This document shows, piece by piece, positions 26,040 through 33,233 of a stretch of DNA of 64,000 nucleotides. Under the pieces are notes generated by a model. It was not told the origin of the DNA. It saw only the letters and a program-made list of their open reading frames with translations, and made no database searches. Position 1 is the first letter of the stretch. Each line of letters opens with the position of its first letter. This DNA comes from Streptomyces sp. NRRL B-24484. GTDB lineage: Bacteria; Actinomycetota; Actinomycetes; Streptomycetales; Streptomycetaceae. The position numbers and the translations under genes are program-made. Location of the stretch: contig NZ_JOAI01000040.1 in the NCBI RefSeq assembly GCF_000717715.1, positions 1 through 64,000 on the forward strand. Direction: 5' to 3'.

Positions 26040-26563
26040 CGCGGCGTGCGGAAGTCGAGCCGGTGGCCGACGATCTGGTTGATCCGGATCCGGACGAGGC
26101 GCTCGCCCTCGCCCGTCCCCACCCCCGCGGATCCGCGGGGGCGGGCCCGCTCGGCTGCTGCGGCGATCTCCCGGGCCGGGCCCGCCGCGGTGACGACCCA
26201 CCCGGCCAGCCCGTCCTCGTCGACCGATTCGCTGCGGTAGGAGAGCCAGTTCGGCACGGCAGCATCGGCGGGGCGGCCCGGCAGCGGGCGCACCCGCAGC
26301 ACGAGATGACCGTCCTCGATCACGTGGCCCGCCGCCCGGAGGGGCGGCAGGTCACCGCCGCTGTGCACCAGCCTCCCATCGGCCACGGAGCCGAGCAGCT
26401 CCATGGCCCTCCGGACCGGCAGGTCGGACACCGCTGCAAGCGGCGGCCGGCCCGCTGCGTCCTCGCCGCCCGCCCCGCGCCCGGGCCGGTCGCCGACCGC
26501 GAACAGCGCGTGCCGCAGCTGGACCACCCGGTCCGCCGGGGCCTCGCCCGAGCCGTTCCTCAC
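26036..26563 (-). CDS. PNPOx-like (flavin-binding split barrel) protein
   Basis: This 175-residue protein has a central RRAMELLGSVADGRLVHSGG segment and then AAGHVIEDGHLVLRVRPLPG. This is the pattern of Streptomyces pyridoxamine-5'-phosphate-oxidase-like proteins (LLGSVPLGRLVYT in typical members). Parts of the N-terminus are divergent, so cofactor binding is uncertain. CAGGAG precedes the GTG at 26563. It is co-translated with the malic-enzyme-like gene. The palindrome at 26646, 83 bases upstream, is the likely operator. Confidence 0.6.
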   Translation of the reverse strand: MRNGSGEAPADRVVQLRHALFAVGDRPGRGAGGEDAAGRPPLAAVSDLPVRRAMELLGSVADGRLVHSGGDLPPLRAAGHVIEDGHLVLRVRPLPGRPADAAVPNWLSYRSESVDEDGLAGWVVTAAGPAREIAAAAERARPRGSAGVGTGEGERLVRIRINQIVGHRLDFRTPR

Positions 26564-26645
26564 GCCAACTCCTGTCCCCGGCCGGAAGGTCGAACAGTGC
26601 GTCTACGGGACCGGAAGGCCCGCCTAGAGATGATGACCTTAGCAG

Positions 26646-26661
26646 TTGCGAATGTTCGCAA
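26646..26661 (-). promoter_or_regulatory. operator family 2, best palindrome (site S3)
   Basis: TTGCGAATGTTCGCAA has perfect 7-bp arms around TG. Its left flank GACCTTAGCA is identical to that at 31135. It lies 83 bases upstream of the leftward PNPOx-like/malic-like operon, in an AT-rich pocket. Confidence 0.65.
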
Positions 26662-26709
26662 ATCAGTGCGCTGCAGCACCTTGGTCGGCCTGCAACTCCC
26701 CTGCGGGTG

Positions 26710-27387
26710 TCAGCCGAAGCTGACCGCGCCCGTGTCGAGCGCGTAGTGGCCGGCCACGACCTCCAGCGCACCCCGGGCCAGCAGCGGGCGCAGCAGCGGG
26801 TCGCTGCGCAGGGCGGCGGCGGTGCGCAGTGTCTGGGCGCGGGTGGTTGCCTCGACGAGGTGGTCGCGGTCCGGGTGCTGTTTCAGCGCGTCCCGGTAGG
26901 CGGGACGGAGGCTGTCGGCCACGTCCCGCAAGTGCCCCGGCAGGGGATCGTCGTCATGGAAGGCCCGGACGGCGGCGGTCACGGCTCCGCAGTGCTGGTG
27001 GCCGAGCACGACCACCAGGCGGGCCGCCAGTTCCGCGGGGCCGTATTCGAGGCTGCCGAGGACGAGCGGATCGCAGGTGTGGGCCGCGGTGCGGACCACC
27101 AGGAGGTCGCCGAGGCCCTGGTCGAAGACCAGCTCGGGGGCGACCCTCGAGTCGATGCAGGCGAAGACCACCGCGAACGGGTCCTGCCCGCCGACGAGGG
27201 CGGCCCGGCGCGGGAGCGAGGCGTCCGGGTGGCGGGAGCGGCCCCGCACCCAGTTCTCGTTGCCCACCCTCAGCCGCTCCAGTGCCGCCCGGGGTGTCGC
27301 GGCGAACGCCTGCGGCGCCGCAGCGTTCGCCGCCAACCCGAAAGCGGCCACCGCACCCACGCACAGCACCGCGCGCCTGCTCGCCAT
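26710..27387 (-). CDS. beta-carbonic anhydrase with N-terminal signal sequence
   Basis: This 225-residue protein begins MASRRAVLCVGAVAAFGLAA, an export signal probably cleaved after AFA, so it is likely secreted or surface-located. The beta-CA zinc ligands and dyad are present in FACIDSRVAPELVFDQ (Cys, Asp-Arg) and VLGHQHCGAV (His, Cys). The enzyme interconverts CO2 and bicarbonate. GGAGG lies close before the ATG. It is monocistronic. Together with SulP-type anion transporters and antiporters in the region it suggests bicarbonate or pH handling, which is an inference. Confidence 0.9.
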   Translation of the reverse strand: MASRRAVLCVGAVAAFGLAANAAAPQAFAATPRAALERLRVGNENWVRGRSRHPDASLPRRAALVGGQDPFAVVFACIDSRVAPELVFDQGLGDLLVVRTAAHTCDPLVLGSLEYGPAELAARLVVVLGHQHCGAVTAAVRAFHDDDPLPGHLRDVADSLRPAYRDALKQHPDRDHLVEATTRAQTLRTAAALRSDPLLRPLLARGALEVVAGHYALDTGAVSFG

Positions 27388-27690
27388 CACGACCTCCAGC
27401 CTCAAAAGGATGGCTGCCCAACGAACGACAGCAGGCAAGGACACGGCGAGGGTGCAGGATCGGCCCTGCGGCCCGGCCTGCGGACCGTCCAGGTGTTCGG
27501 CGTGACCAGTTCGCGGCTGCATCGTTTCCTGACCTGAGGGAAACGATTCTTCTCCGAATTTCTACATTCGCCGAAGCTGCTGCAAAGATTGCCGGCGGCT
27601 TCGGGGCTGGAGCCGAGAGGATCAGCTGATTGTGACACCTGAAGCGGCCCAGAATATCGGGCTGTCGGAAGTCGCGATATCGGGGGAAAA
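27388..27690. other. divergent promoter region
   Basis: This 303-base spacer separates the leftward carbonic anhydrase from the rightward SsgA-like gene. It is AT-richer near 27540-27600 (AAACGATTCTTCTCCGAATT) and should hold both promoters. No gene was found. Confidence 0.4.
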
Positions 27691-28182
27691 GTGTTGCAGG
27701 ATAATCACCCTGTGGTCCCGCCGCAGCGGGCGAGCACCGTGGGCTGCGCCTCGTTTGTGCTGCTCCATGCGGTGGTCGGGCCCGATTTTGATGTGCCTAT
27801 CCCTTCCTGTCTGCGATATCACATCAAAGACCCCTATGCCGTGCATCTGGATGCCTTCGTCGACATGACAGAGCCGATCACCTGGTCCTTCGCGAGAGAT
27901 CTCCTCATCCGGGGTGTGGACGAGCACGCCAGCCAGGGGGACGTGTCGATCTGGCCCGGCTCCGACGACGGCGATCCCGGCAGCGTTTTCATCTTTCTCA
28001 ACACCGAGAATGCTGCAGCACTCCTGCGCGCGGAGCACGCCGAGGTCCGGGCGTTCCTGGACTGGACCGCGTGCGTGGCCCTTCCGGGCACCGAGGCCGA
28101 GCACTACGACCTAGAGAAGTTCGTCCGGAACCTGCCGCCGCAGCCTCCCTCGGCCCCTGGCACCGCCGCCGACGACCTGTAG
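27691..28182 (+). CDS. SsgA-like sporulation/cell-division protein (SALP)
   Basis: This 163-residue protein shows the SsgA family core: VPIPSCLRYHIKDPYAVHLD, EPITWSFARDLLIRGVDEHA, DVSIWPGSDD and VFIFLNTENAAALL. SALPs are confined to morphologically complex actinomycetes and control septum placement, peptidoglycan synthesis and autolysis during sporulation. It is slightly longer than typical members owing to a Pro-rich C-terminal tail. The GTG at 27691 follows GGGGGAA. It stands alone upstream of mscL, without the partners seen at ssgB or ssgA loci. Confidence 0.9.
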   Translation: MLQDNHPVVPPQRASTVGCASFVLLHAVVGPDFDVPIPSCLRYHIKDPYAVHLDAFVDMTEPITWSFARDLLIRGVDEHASQGDVSIWPGSDDGDPGSVFIFLNTENAAALLRAEHAEVRAFLDWTACVALPGTEAEHYDLEKFVRNLPPQPPSAPGTAADDL

Positions 28183-28264
28183 CGGCAGGTGCGAGGGCAG
28201 CCCATCACGCCGGCGGGAGCCGGCAACGGTAGAAGCCGCCCGGACATCCGACCGGACGGACAGT

Positions 28265-28286
28265 CCGAACTCCCTGGAGAGTTCGG
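28265..28286 (+). other. small hairpin in the mscL leader
   Basis: CCGAACTC (28265-28272) and GAGTTCGG (28279-28286) flank a 6-base loop just before the mscL ribosome-binding site (GGAAGGA). It could modulate translation. It is too short for a confident terminator. Confidence 0.35.
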
Positions 28287-28307
28287 AAGAACAGGAAGGA
28301 AAAGCCC

Positions 28308-28751
28308 GTGTTCAAGGGGTTCCGCAGCTTTCTGCTGCGTGGCAATGTCGTGGATCTGGCGGTCGGCATCGTCATCGGCGCGGCGTTCACTGCGGTGGTC
28401 ACCGGATTCGTGACCGCGTTCTTGACTCCGCTGGTGGGCGTGGCCTCGGGAGCCATCGGCGACTTCAGTAAGGAATCGTTCTCGATCGGCGGCACGGTCT
28501 TCCCCTACGGGGCGTTCCTGAACGCGGCGATCAGCTTCGTGATGATCGCCGCGGTCATCTACTTCGCGGTGGTGCTTCCGGTGACCCGGCTGCAGGCGCG
28601 GTTCGAGCCCGTGAAGGACAAGCCGGTCGCCAAGAAGGCGTGCCCGGACTGCCTGAGCACGGTACCGGCGGCGGCAGTCCGCTGCGCGCACTGCACCACC
28701 GAACTCGCCGGGCGCCCCGGCTTCCCGGCGATCCAGCGGTCGGCGCTCTGA
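28308..28751 (+). CDS. mscL: large-conductance mechanosensitive channel MscL with C-terminal zinc ribbon
   Basis: This 147-residue protein has the MscL N-terminus (MFKGFRSFLLRGNVVDLAVG), TM1 (about 16-45), a periplasmic loop and TM2 (about 72-95). After the usual C-terminal basic region it carries CPDCLSTVPAAAVRCAHC (C112, C115, C126, C129), a treble-clef/zinc-ribbon-like Cys4 motif absent from E. coli MscL. The channel opens under membrane tension to release osmolytes. The extra module would lie in the cytoplasm at the pentamer base, where it might sense metal or redox state (inference). GGAAGGAAAAG precedes the GTG. Confidence 0.92.
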   Translation: MFKGFRSFLLRGNVVDLAVGIVIGAAFTAVVTGFVTAFLTPLVGVASGAIGDFSKESFSIGGTVFPYGAFLNAAISFVMIAAVIYFAVVLPVTRLQARFEPVKDKPVAKKACPDCLSTVPAAAVRCAHCTTELAGRPGFPAIQRSAL

Positions 28752-28774
28752 CTGCAGCCGCCCCACACCGGACG

Positions 28775-28817
28775 CCGGGCGAGGCGGCCCGCCACCCGGC
28801 GGCCGCCTCGCCCGGCT
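28775..28817. terminator. bidirectional hairpin terminator
   Basis: GCCGGGCGAGGCGGCC (28775-28790) pairs perfectly (16 bp) with 28802-28817. It lies between the convergent mscL and ArsR genes and can serve both. Confidence 0.75.
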
Positions 28818-28896
28818 CTCAATTCGTGCAGGGGCGGGAGGTGTTCCGCCGGGCGGGGGCACTCCCACGTCTGGCCCCCGCCGGGTCCGGCCGGTG

Positions 28897-29286
28897 TCAG
28901 GCAGGAGGGCGGGGCGGTGGCACCTGCGGCACGGCCCGGCGCACGCCGGTGGCTTCGGCGAGGACAGGGTCGGCGAGGGCGAGCAGTTCGGCGATCAGTG
29001 GGTCGGTCAGGGAGCAGTGGGCGGCGGTGCCGCTGCGGCGGGTGGCGATCAGGCCGGTGCGCCGGAGTACGGCCAGTTGCTGGGACAGGTAGGGGCGTTT
29101 GACCCCGAGCGCTCGTGTCAGGTCGGCCACCGGGCGCTCGCCGCCGCCGAGGAGTTCCAGCAGGCGGATCCGTGCGGGGTGGGCCAGCGCCCGGAACAGG
29201 CCGGCCTCCGCCCGGTGCACCGGTGTGCCCGCGTCTTCGACGCGCCTGTGCGGTGTGGGTGCCTCGTTCGTCTGCAGCCGTCGCAT
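28897..29286 (-). CDS. ArsR-family transcriptional repressor (divergent member)
   Basis: This 129-residue protein contains RAEAGLFRALAHPARIRLLE, the recognition helix VKRPYLSQQLAVLRR and the wing TRRSGTAAHCSLTDPLIAEL. It is the most divergent of the five ArsR proteins here. A wing Cys and basic N-terminal tail are its only distinctive features. The ATG at 29286 is chosen; an in-frame GTG lies at 29331. Just upstream, TTGCGAACGCTTCC resembles a half-site of operator family 2. Confidence 0.85.
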   Translation of the reverse strand: MRRLQTNEAPTPHRRVEDAGTPVHRAEAGLFRALAHPARIRLLELLGGGERPVADLTRALGVKRPYLSQQLAVLRRTGLIATRRSGTAAHCSLTDPLIAELLALADPVLAEATGVRRAVPQVPPPRPPA

Positions 29287-29496
29287 CGCCGACCCGCCCG
29301 TCTCTGTACGGAAGCGTTCGCAAGGCCCCACCCGCTGAACGTCTCAGACAGGCAGGGTGGTCCGGAAGCGTGCCGAGAGTAGCAACCCCGGCTGACTGCC
29401 CAGTGGCGGTTTCCGCGGGACTGTCGCCCGTTCGAGTGGGGGTCGACGGTGTGGTGACGGCGGTTGCTGCTGCCGTATCCCGGGCGGTGCGGGTCG

Positions 29497-29976
29497 TCAG
29501 CTGCCAGGGGCGGGAGGTTGTTCAGTGAGGCGGAACCCCGTGACGAGCTCGGCCTTGATGCGGACAGTGCGGGTCATCGGCGTGTCCACCCACGGGTGCA
29601 GCAGCTGCTCGTAGCGACGCAGGTCGTCGGGGTCGGTGACGGGTCGGGCGTAGCCGGTGACGACGACGCTCCATCCGAGATGGGTGTCCGGGTCGATGGC
29701 GTCGGCCTCGTATGCGACGACGGTGCCGCCGGTGCCTGCGATGGCGGTCGTCAGGGCGGCACTGTCGTGGGTGCGGATGATGACCGCGTCGTCGGCGACG
29801 ATGTGGTTGACCGGCCGGATGGCGGGCAGGGCGTCCTTGGTGAAGACGATCCTGCCCAGCGGGACGCTCGCCAGCAGCTTCAGGCATTCGCTCCGCCCCA
29901 GCGGCGCCATGCGCCGGGCGCCGGCGCGGCTGTGCCGGTAGTCGGTGAGGTGGTGGTGCACGGCTTCGTCGTTCAT
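29497..29976 (-). CDS. pyridoxamine 5'-phosphate oxidase family (flavin-binding) protein
   Basis: This 159-residue protein contains SECLKLLASVPLGRIVFTKD, PAIRPVNHIVADDAVIIRTH and TVVAYEADAIDPDTHLGWSV. This is the full split-barrel pattern of small actinobacterial F420/FMN-binding PPOX-type proteins, often dormancy- or stress-induced. The true substrate is unknown. The ATG at 29976 includes an acidic N-terminus; an internal ATG (MAPLGRSE) is an alternative. A relative with weaker motifs is at 26036. Confidence 0.85.
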   Translation of the reverse strand: MNDEAVHHHLTDYRHSRAGARRMAPLGRSECLKLLASVPLGRIVFTKDALPAIRPVNHIVADDAVIIRTHDSAALTTAIAGTGGTVVAYEADAIDPDTHLGWSVVVTGYARPVTDPDDLRRYEQLLHPWVDTPMTRTVRIKAELVTGFRLTEQPPAPGS

Positions 29977-30188
29977 GAGGTCATCGCGATCACTCCATGC
30001 GGCCCGGCTGAAGCGTCCGTTCCCGGCCGCATACAGCGGCCGGCAGCCGGTCGGCTCTGCACAGTGCCGCACCCGCGGACCGCATGCCGGGTCTCTTCCC
30101 GCGTCTGTAGATCACGGTCCCTGCGTTGCCGACCCGCGGGAAGGGCCGATTGGCCCCACCCGGACGGGCCTGGTGAGGAGTCGGCGCG

Positions 30189-30773
30189 TCAAGCCTCGGT
30201 CGGTGCGGCCGACCTGGCGGCCTGCTCGATCTTCGCGCAGTGGGCTGCACGGGCTTGTTCGTCGATCTGCTTCTCATGTTCGGGGCGCATCCCTGTCCGG
30301 CCGTCGAGGCCCTCGCGCAAGATATCGGCGTGCCCGGCATGTCGGTTGGTCTCGCCGAGGACATGGACCATCACGGCGAACAGGTTCGTGTTGGGATGAG
30401 GATCCGGCCACCACGGCACGTGCCCGGGGGCGTCGAGAGCAAGCTCGCCGATCGTCGCGTCGGAGTGTTCCCACGTGCGCCGGTAGAAGCCGATGATCTG
30501 TTCGCGGGTCTCGTCCTCGGTCGCCCACAGGTCGCTGCCGTTGTAGTCCTGCCACCGGGGCAGCGGTTCCGGGGAAGGGCGGTCGAAGACCTCGCCGAAG
30601 TACCTGGCCTCGACGGTGGCCACGTGTTTGACCAGGCCGAGGAGGTTGGTCCCGGTCGCTGTCAAAGGCTGGCGGGCGTCGTACTCGGACAAGCCGTCGA
30701 GTTTCCAGAGCAGCGCCTTGCGGTCCCGCCGCAGTCTCCCGTGCAGGTTGTCTTTCGCGAATGCATCGATCAT
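30189..30773 (-). CDS. DinB-family (DUF664) protein
   Basis: This 194-residue protein contains DRKALLWKLDGLSEYDARQP, TATGTNLLGLVKHVATVEAR and HVLGETNRHAGHADILREGL. The last holds the conserved His residues (with the earlier KH) that form the DinB metal site. The fold is a four-helix bundle related to thiol transferases (mycothiol-dependent in actinobacteria). The ATG at 30773 is preferred over 30791 because family members begin near MIDAFAKDNLHGRLRRDR. Confidence 0.9.
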   Translation of the reverse strand: MIDAFAKDNLHGRLRRDRKALLWKLDGLSEYDARQPLTATGTNLLGLVKHVATVEARYFGEVFDRPSPEPLPRWQDYNGSDLWATEDETREQIIGFYRRTWEHSDATIGELALDAPGHVPWWPDPHPNTNLFAVMVHVLGETNRHAGHADILREGLDGRTGMRPEHEKQIDEQARAAHCAKIEQAARSAAPTEA

Positions 30774-31360
30774 GCGGCACGAGCCTGCCATGGACTGATC
30801 ATGGTCTCAAGATCCCGTACGTGGTCCGCAACGAACAGAGCCGAGGCCTGGCCATGGCCGCCGCCCTGACCTGCCGCAAGAGGCTCGCGAAACGTGTTCG
30901 CCGGCCTGGTGCGCAGGGGGGCGCGGTGGTCGGTCAGCCACGGGGCCGCAGGTGCCCGGACGACCGGGGATCTGTCGCAGCCTAGGCATGGGCCGCCTCC
31001 GTCGTCCATGGGTGACCTCGCGGGGGCCTGGTTTCCGGGCAGGTCACGGCATCGCCGCCCCGGCGTCGGTGAAACCCGGGGCGGCGAGCCGGTGGCGGCC
31101 GCTTCCGGTGGCCGTCACATGACGACCTTAGCAGTTGCTAATGTTGGCAACTGCGTGCGAGGACAGGAGGCGGGAATGCGTATCTCACCGGACCGTCACC
31201 GGGTGCTGCTTGCTCCGAATCCGGTGCCGGGTGTGTGCGGTTCGGCGCCGGCCGAGCGGTGCCTGCGGTCCGGGCGTTGCCTTCTCCTGCCCGGCCCTGC
31301 TGGTCGCGCAGGGTTCGCACGCGCTCACCGCCGCCCCGGGTGCGGTCCTCAGGGGCGGCG
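30774..31360. other. non-coding region with operator-like site
   Basis: Nearly 590 bases with no supported gene. It includes the family-2 palindrome at 31135-31150. A short frame starting ATGACGACCTTAGCAGTTGC spans that site but lacks a ribosome-binding site, so I treat the site as DNA signal rather than coding. Confidence 0.4.
31135..31150 (+). promoter_or_regulatory. operator family 2 palindrome (site S4)
   Basis: TTGCTAATGTTGGCAA has one arm mismatch relative to TTGCGAATGTTCGCAA at 26646 and the same flank GACCTTAGCAG. It lies upstream of the rightward STAS and ArsR genes (31361, 31796). Confidence 0.6.
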
Positions 31361-31705
31361 GTGAGCATGCAGTGGGAACTGGAGACAGTCGACGGCGTCG
31401 GCGTCCTGCGGCTGTCCGGCTTCCTGGGAGCGCGCGCCACCCACCGTTTCCGGGGCGCGTTCGACTGGGCGATGGCCCGCTGCCCGGGCCCGATCGTCGT
31501 CGACCTGTCGGACCTGAGGGGCTGGAGCACAGAGGGCGAGGCCGCGATCGTGGACGCCGCCGGCCTGCTGGGCGAGCGCGGCCCGCTCGCGGTCTGCGGC
31601 GTCGGCCGGCGCAAGGCGGACCTGCTCAGGAGCGGATCGGCCCTGTCGGTGCTCCGACTGTGCGCCGACCTCGACGTGGCCCTGGTGGTCCTCGGTGTGC
31701 ACTGA
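31361..31705 (+). CDS. STAS-domain anti-sigma-factor antagonist
   Basis: This 114-residue protein contains ELETVDGVGVLRLSGFLGAR, PGPIVVDLSDLRGWSTEGEA and GERGPLAVCGVGRRK. It is a compact STAS domain with a Ser-Thr pair (GWSTEG) at the usual phosphorylation loop. It would bind a switch kinase and release a sigma factor when dephosphorylated. The SpoIIE-type phosphatase at 6960 and the HATPase at 33230 are plausible partners. GTG at 31361 follows AGGGGC; ATG at 31367 is equally possible. Confidence 0.82.
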   Translation: MSMQWELETVDGVGVLRLSGFLGARATHRFRGAFDWAMARCPGPIVVDLSDLRGWSTEGEAAIVDAAGLLGERGPLAVCGVGRRKADLLRSGSALSVLRLCADLDVALVVLGVH

Positions 31706-31795
31706 CCTCTCCCGGCCCCAGTGTGCGCGGTTGCTAGAGTCGGCACTCGATGATGCCCCACCCCGGCGGCCCGGAAGGTTCGAGACGGTGACGAC

Positions 31796-32152
31796 GTGAA
31801 GGCCGATACCCCGCCGTCCGTGACCACGGTTCCGCTGTACCAGGTGAAGGCGGAGTTCTTCAAAACACTCGCCCACCCGGTCCGCATCCGCGTCCTCGAG
31901 CTCCTCAGCGAACGCGACCACGCCGTCTCCGAGATCCTCCCCGAGGTCGGCGTCGAAGCGGCCCACCTGTCCCAGCAGCTTGCCGTCCTGCGCCGCGGCA
32001 ACCTGGTGGCCGCCCGCCGCGAAGGCGCCACCGTCCTCTACAGCCTGACCAGCCCCGAGGTCGCCGACCTCCTGCGCGTCGCCCGCTCCATCCTCGGCGG
32101 CGTCATCACGGGCCGGACCGAACTCCTCGAGGGCCTGCTCGCCCGCGACTGA
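31796..32152 (+). CDS. ArsR-family transcriptional repressor
   Basis: This 118-residue protein contains QVKAEFFKTLAHPVRIRVLE, the recognition helix VEAAHLSQQLAVLRR and REGATVLYSLTSPEVADLLR. It is closest to the ArsR at 20022. The two probably arose by duplication and both have a family-2 palindrome upstream. No metal-binding cysteines are seen. It starts with GTG. Confidence 0.9.
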   Translation: MKADTPPSVTTVPLYQVKAEFFKTLAHPVRIRVLELLSERDHAVSEILPEVGVEAAHLSQQLAVLRRGNLVAARREGATVLYSLTSPEVADLLRVARSILGGVITGRTELLEGLLARD

Positions 32153-32293
32153 CGCCGCGCAGCCCCTGCTCCGAACCTCACGGGACGCACACGCGAACCA
32201 TCGCCGCCCAGGCGGTAGTGACCCCCCTAGGCGGATGCCTGCCAGCCCGTAGATCACGACTACTTGAATCCAGCACATGCAAAACACGTGATT

Positions 32294-32307
32294 TGAAAAA
32301 TTCTTCA
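32294..32307 (+). promoter_or_regulatory. operator family 1 palindrome (site C)
   Basis: TGAAAAATTCTTCA is one base from the perfect palindrome at 19765. It is followed toward the gene by TTCATA and ATCCTGTACTG, as at site B. It lies 66 bases before the helper gene at 32373. Confidence 0.65.
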
Positions 32308-32372
32308 TATTCATACATCCTGTACTGCTGTTGGATCGGCGCGGGGTGCGTGCGGCACCCGGGAGGGTGCGA

Positions 32373-32570
32373 ATGGTGACCGAGGTCTTCGACGAGGAGC
32401 TGCGTCTGCAGCTCGCCCAGGCCCGCGAGGCGCTCGAGCAGGCGAGCGCCGAGGGGGACGACGACGGCGCCCAGGCGTATGCGGGACGGGTCACCGCGCT
32501 GCTGCGGATCGCAGATCGGCACGGCATCGCCCTGCCGCGCACCGCGGGCGACGACCAGGGAGAAGGCTGA
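32373..32570 (+). CDS. small helical helper protein, paralogue of 19497
   Basis: This 65-residue protein contains ELRLQLAQAREALEQASAEG and AQAYAGRVTALLRIADRHGI. It is a clear paralogue of the helper at 19497 in the same operon position. GGGAGGG lies 5 bases before the ATG. It is acidic and helical, with no known domain. Confidence 0.78.
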   Translation: MVTEVFDEELRLQLAQAREALEQASAEGDDDGAQAYAGRVTALLRIADRHGIALPRTAGDDQGEG

Positions 32571-32574
32571 CCCA

Positions 32575-32913
32575 GTGACCGTCCCGCTGTACCAGGTGAA
32601 GGCGGACTTCTTCCGCGCCCTGGGCCACCCGGTACGCATCCGCGTCCTCGAACTCCTCCAGGACGGACCGCTGCCGGTGCGCGAGCTGCTCGCCGCGATC
32701 GAGATCGAGGCCTCCAGCCTCTCCCAGCAGCTCGCCGTCCTGCGCCGCACCGGCCTGGTCACCGCCACCCGCGAGGGCAACACCGTCGTCTACGCGCTGC
32801 GCACCCCCGACGTCGCCCGCCTGCTGCAGGCCGCCCGCCGGATCCTCAGTGACATGATCACCGACCAGGGCCGGCTCCTGCAGGAGCTCGGCGCCGAGGA
32901 AAGCGCGGCGTGA
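32575..32913 (+). CDS. ArsR-family transcriptional repressor, paralogue of 19150
   Basis: This 112-residue protein contains QVKADFFRALGHPVRIRVLE, IEASSLSQQLAVLRRTGLVT and TREGNTVVYALRTPDVARLL. It is nearly identical in motif spacing to the ArsR at 19150. GGGAGAAGG precedes the GTG. Its stop overlaps the next start as GTGA, as in the intact operon. It probably recognises the same TGAAGAATTCTTCA-type operator, so cross-regulation between the two operons is expected. Confidence 0.9.
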   Translation: MTVPLYQVKADFFRALGHPVRIRVLELLQDGPLPVRELLAAIEIEASSLSQQLAVLRRTGLVTATREGNTVVYALRTPDVARLLQAARRILSDMITDQGRLLQELGAEESAA

Positions 32914-33233
32914 ACACCGCCCGCACCGGCACAGCGCGGCTGCAATCCGTACTACCGGACCGCCGGACGCTGGCCACGATGGGCCGCTCGCCACGCAAGA
33001 ACCTGCTCGCCGACCCGACCGTGGCGATCGTCGCGCTGCCGCTCGCCCTCGGCACCGAGAGCTCCTCCGGCGCCGGCGCCAAGGCGGGCCTGGCGACGGC
33101 GCCGGTCGCCAGTGCGCTCGCGGCCGTGCTCGGCGGATCCAACGCACGCCGCCTCGGATGCCCACGCGGCGGACGCGATAGCCACCGCGGGGGCTTCCCG
33201 GTGACCGCCGCTGCCGTCCGGGCCAGCCGGTGA
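32910..33233 (+). pseudogene. truncated SulP transporter (N-terminal 90 residues only)
   Basis: The first 90 residues match the start of the SulP transporter at 17450: SPRKNLLADPTVAIVALPLA versus SPRKDLLAGLTVAIVALPLA, then ATAPVASALAAVLGGSN versus ATAVVAGALAAVFGGSN. After that the frame reads unrelated Arg/Gly-rich codons to a stop. No transporter can be made. The GTGA overlaps at both ends (ArsR before, HATPase after) keep it in a translation chain, so it may survive as a coupling relay. Confidence 0.85.

Noticed and set aside
26629..26746. Short frame starting ATGATGACCTTAGCAG across the palindrome, and its counterpart at 31120
   Set aside because: The two frames share their first codons only because the palindrome and flank are conserved. 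They lack ribosome-binding sites and diverge afterwards, so an operator explains the conservation better.
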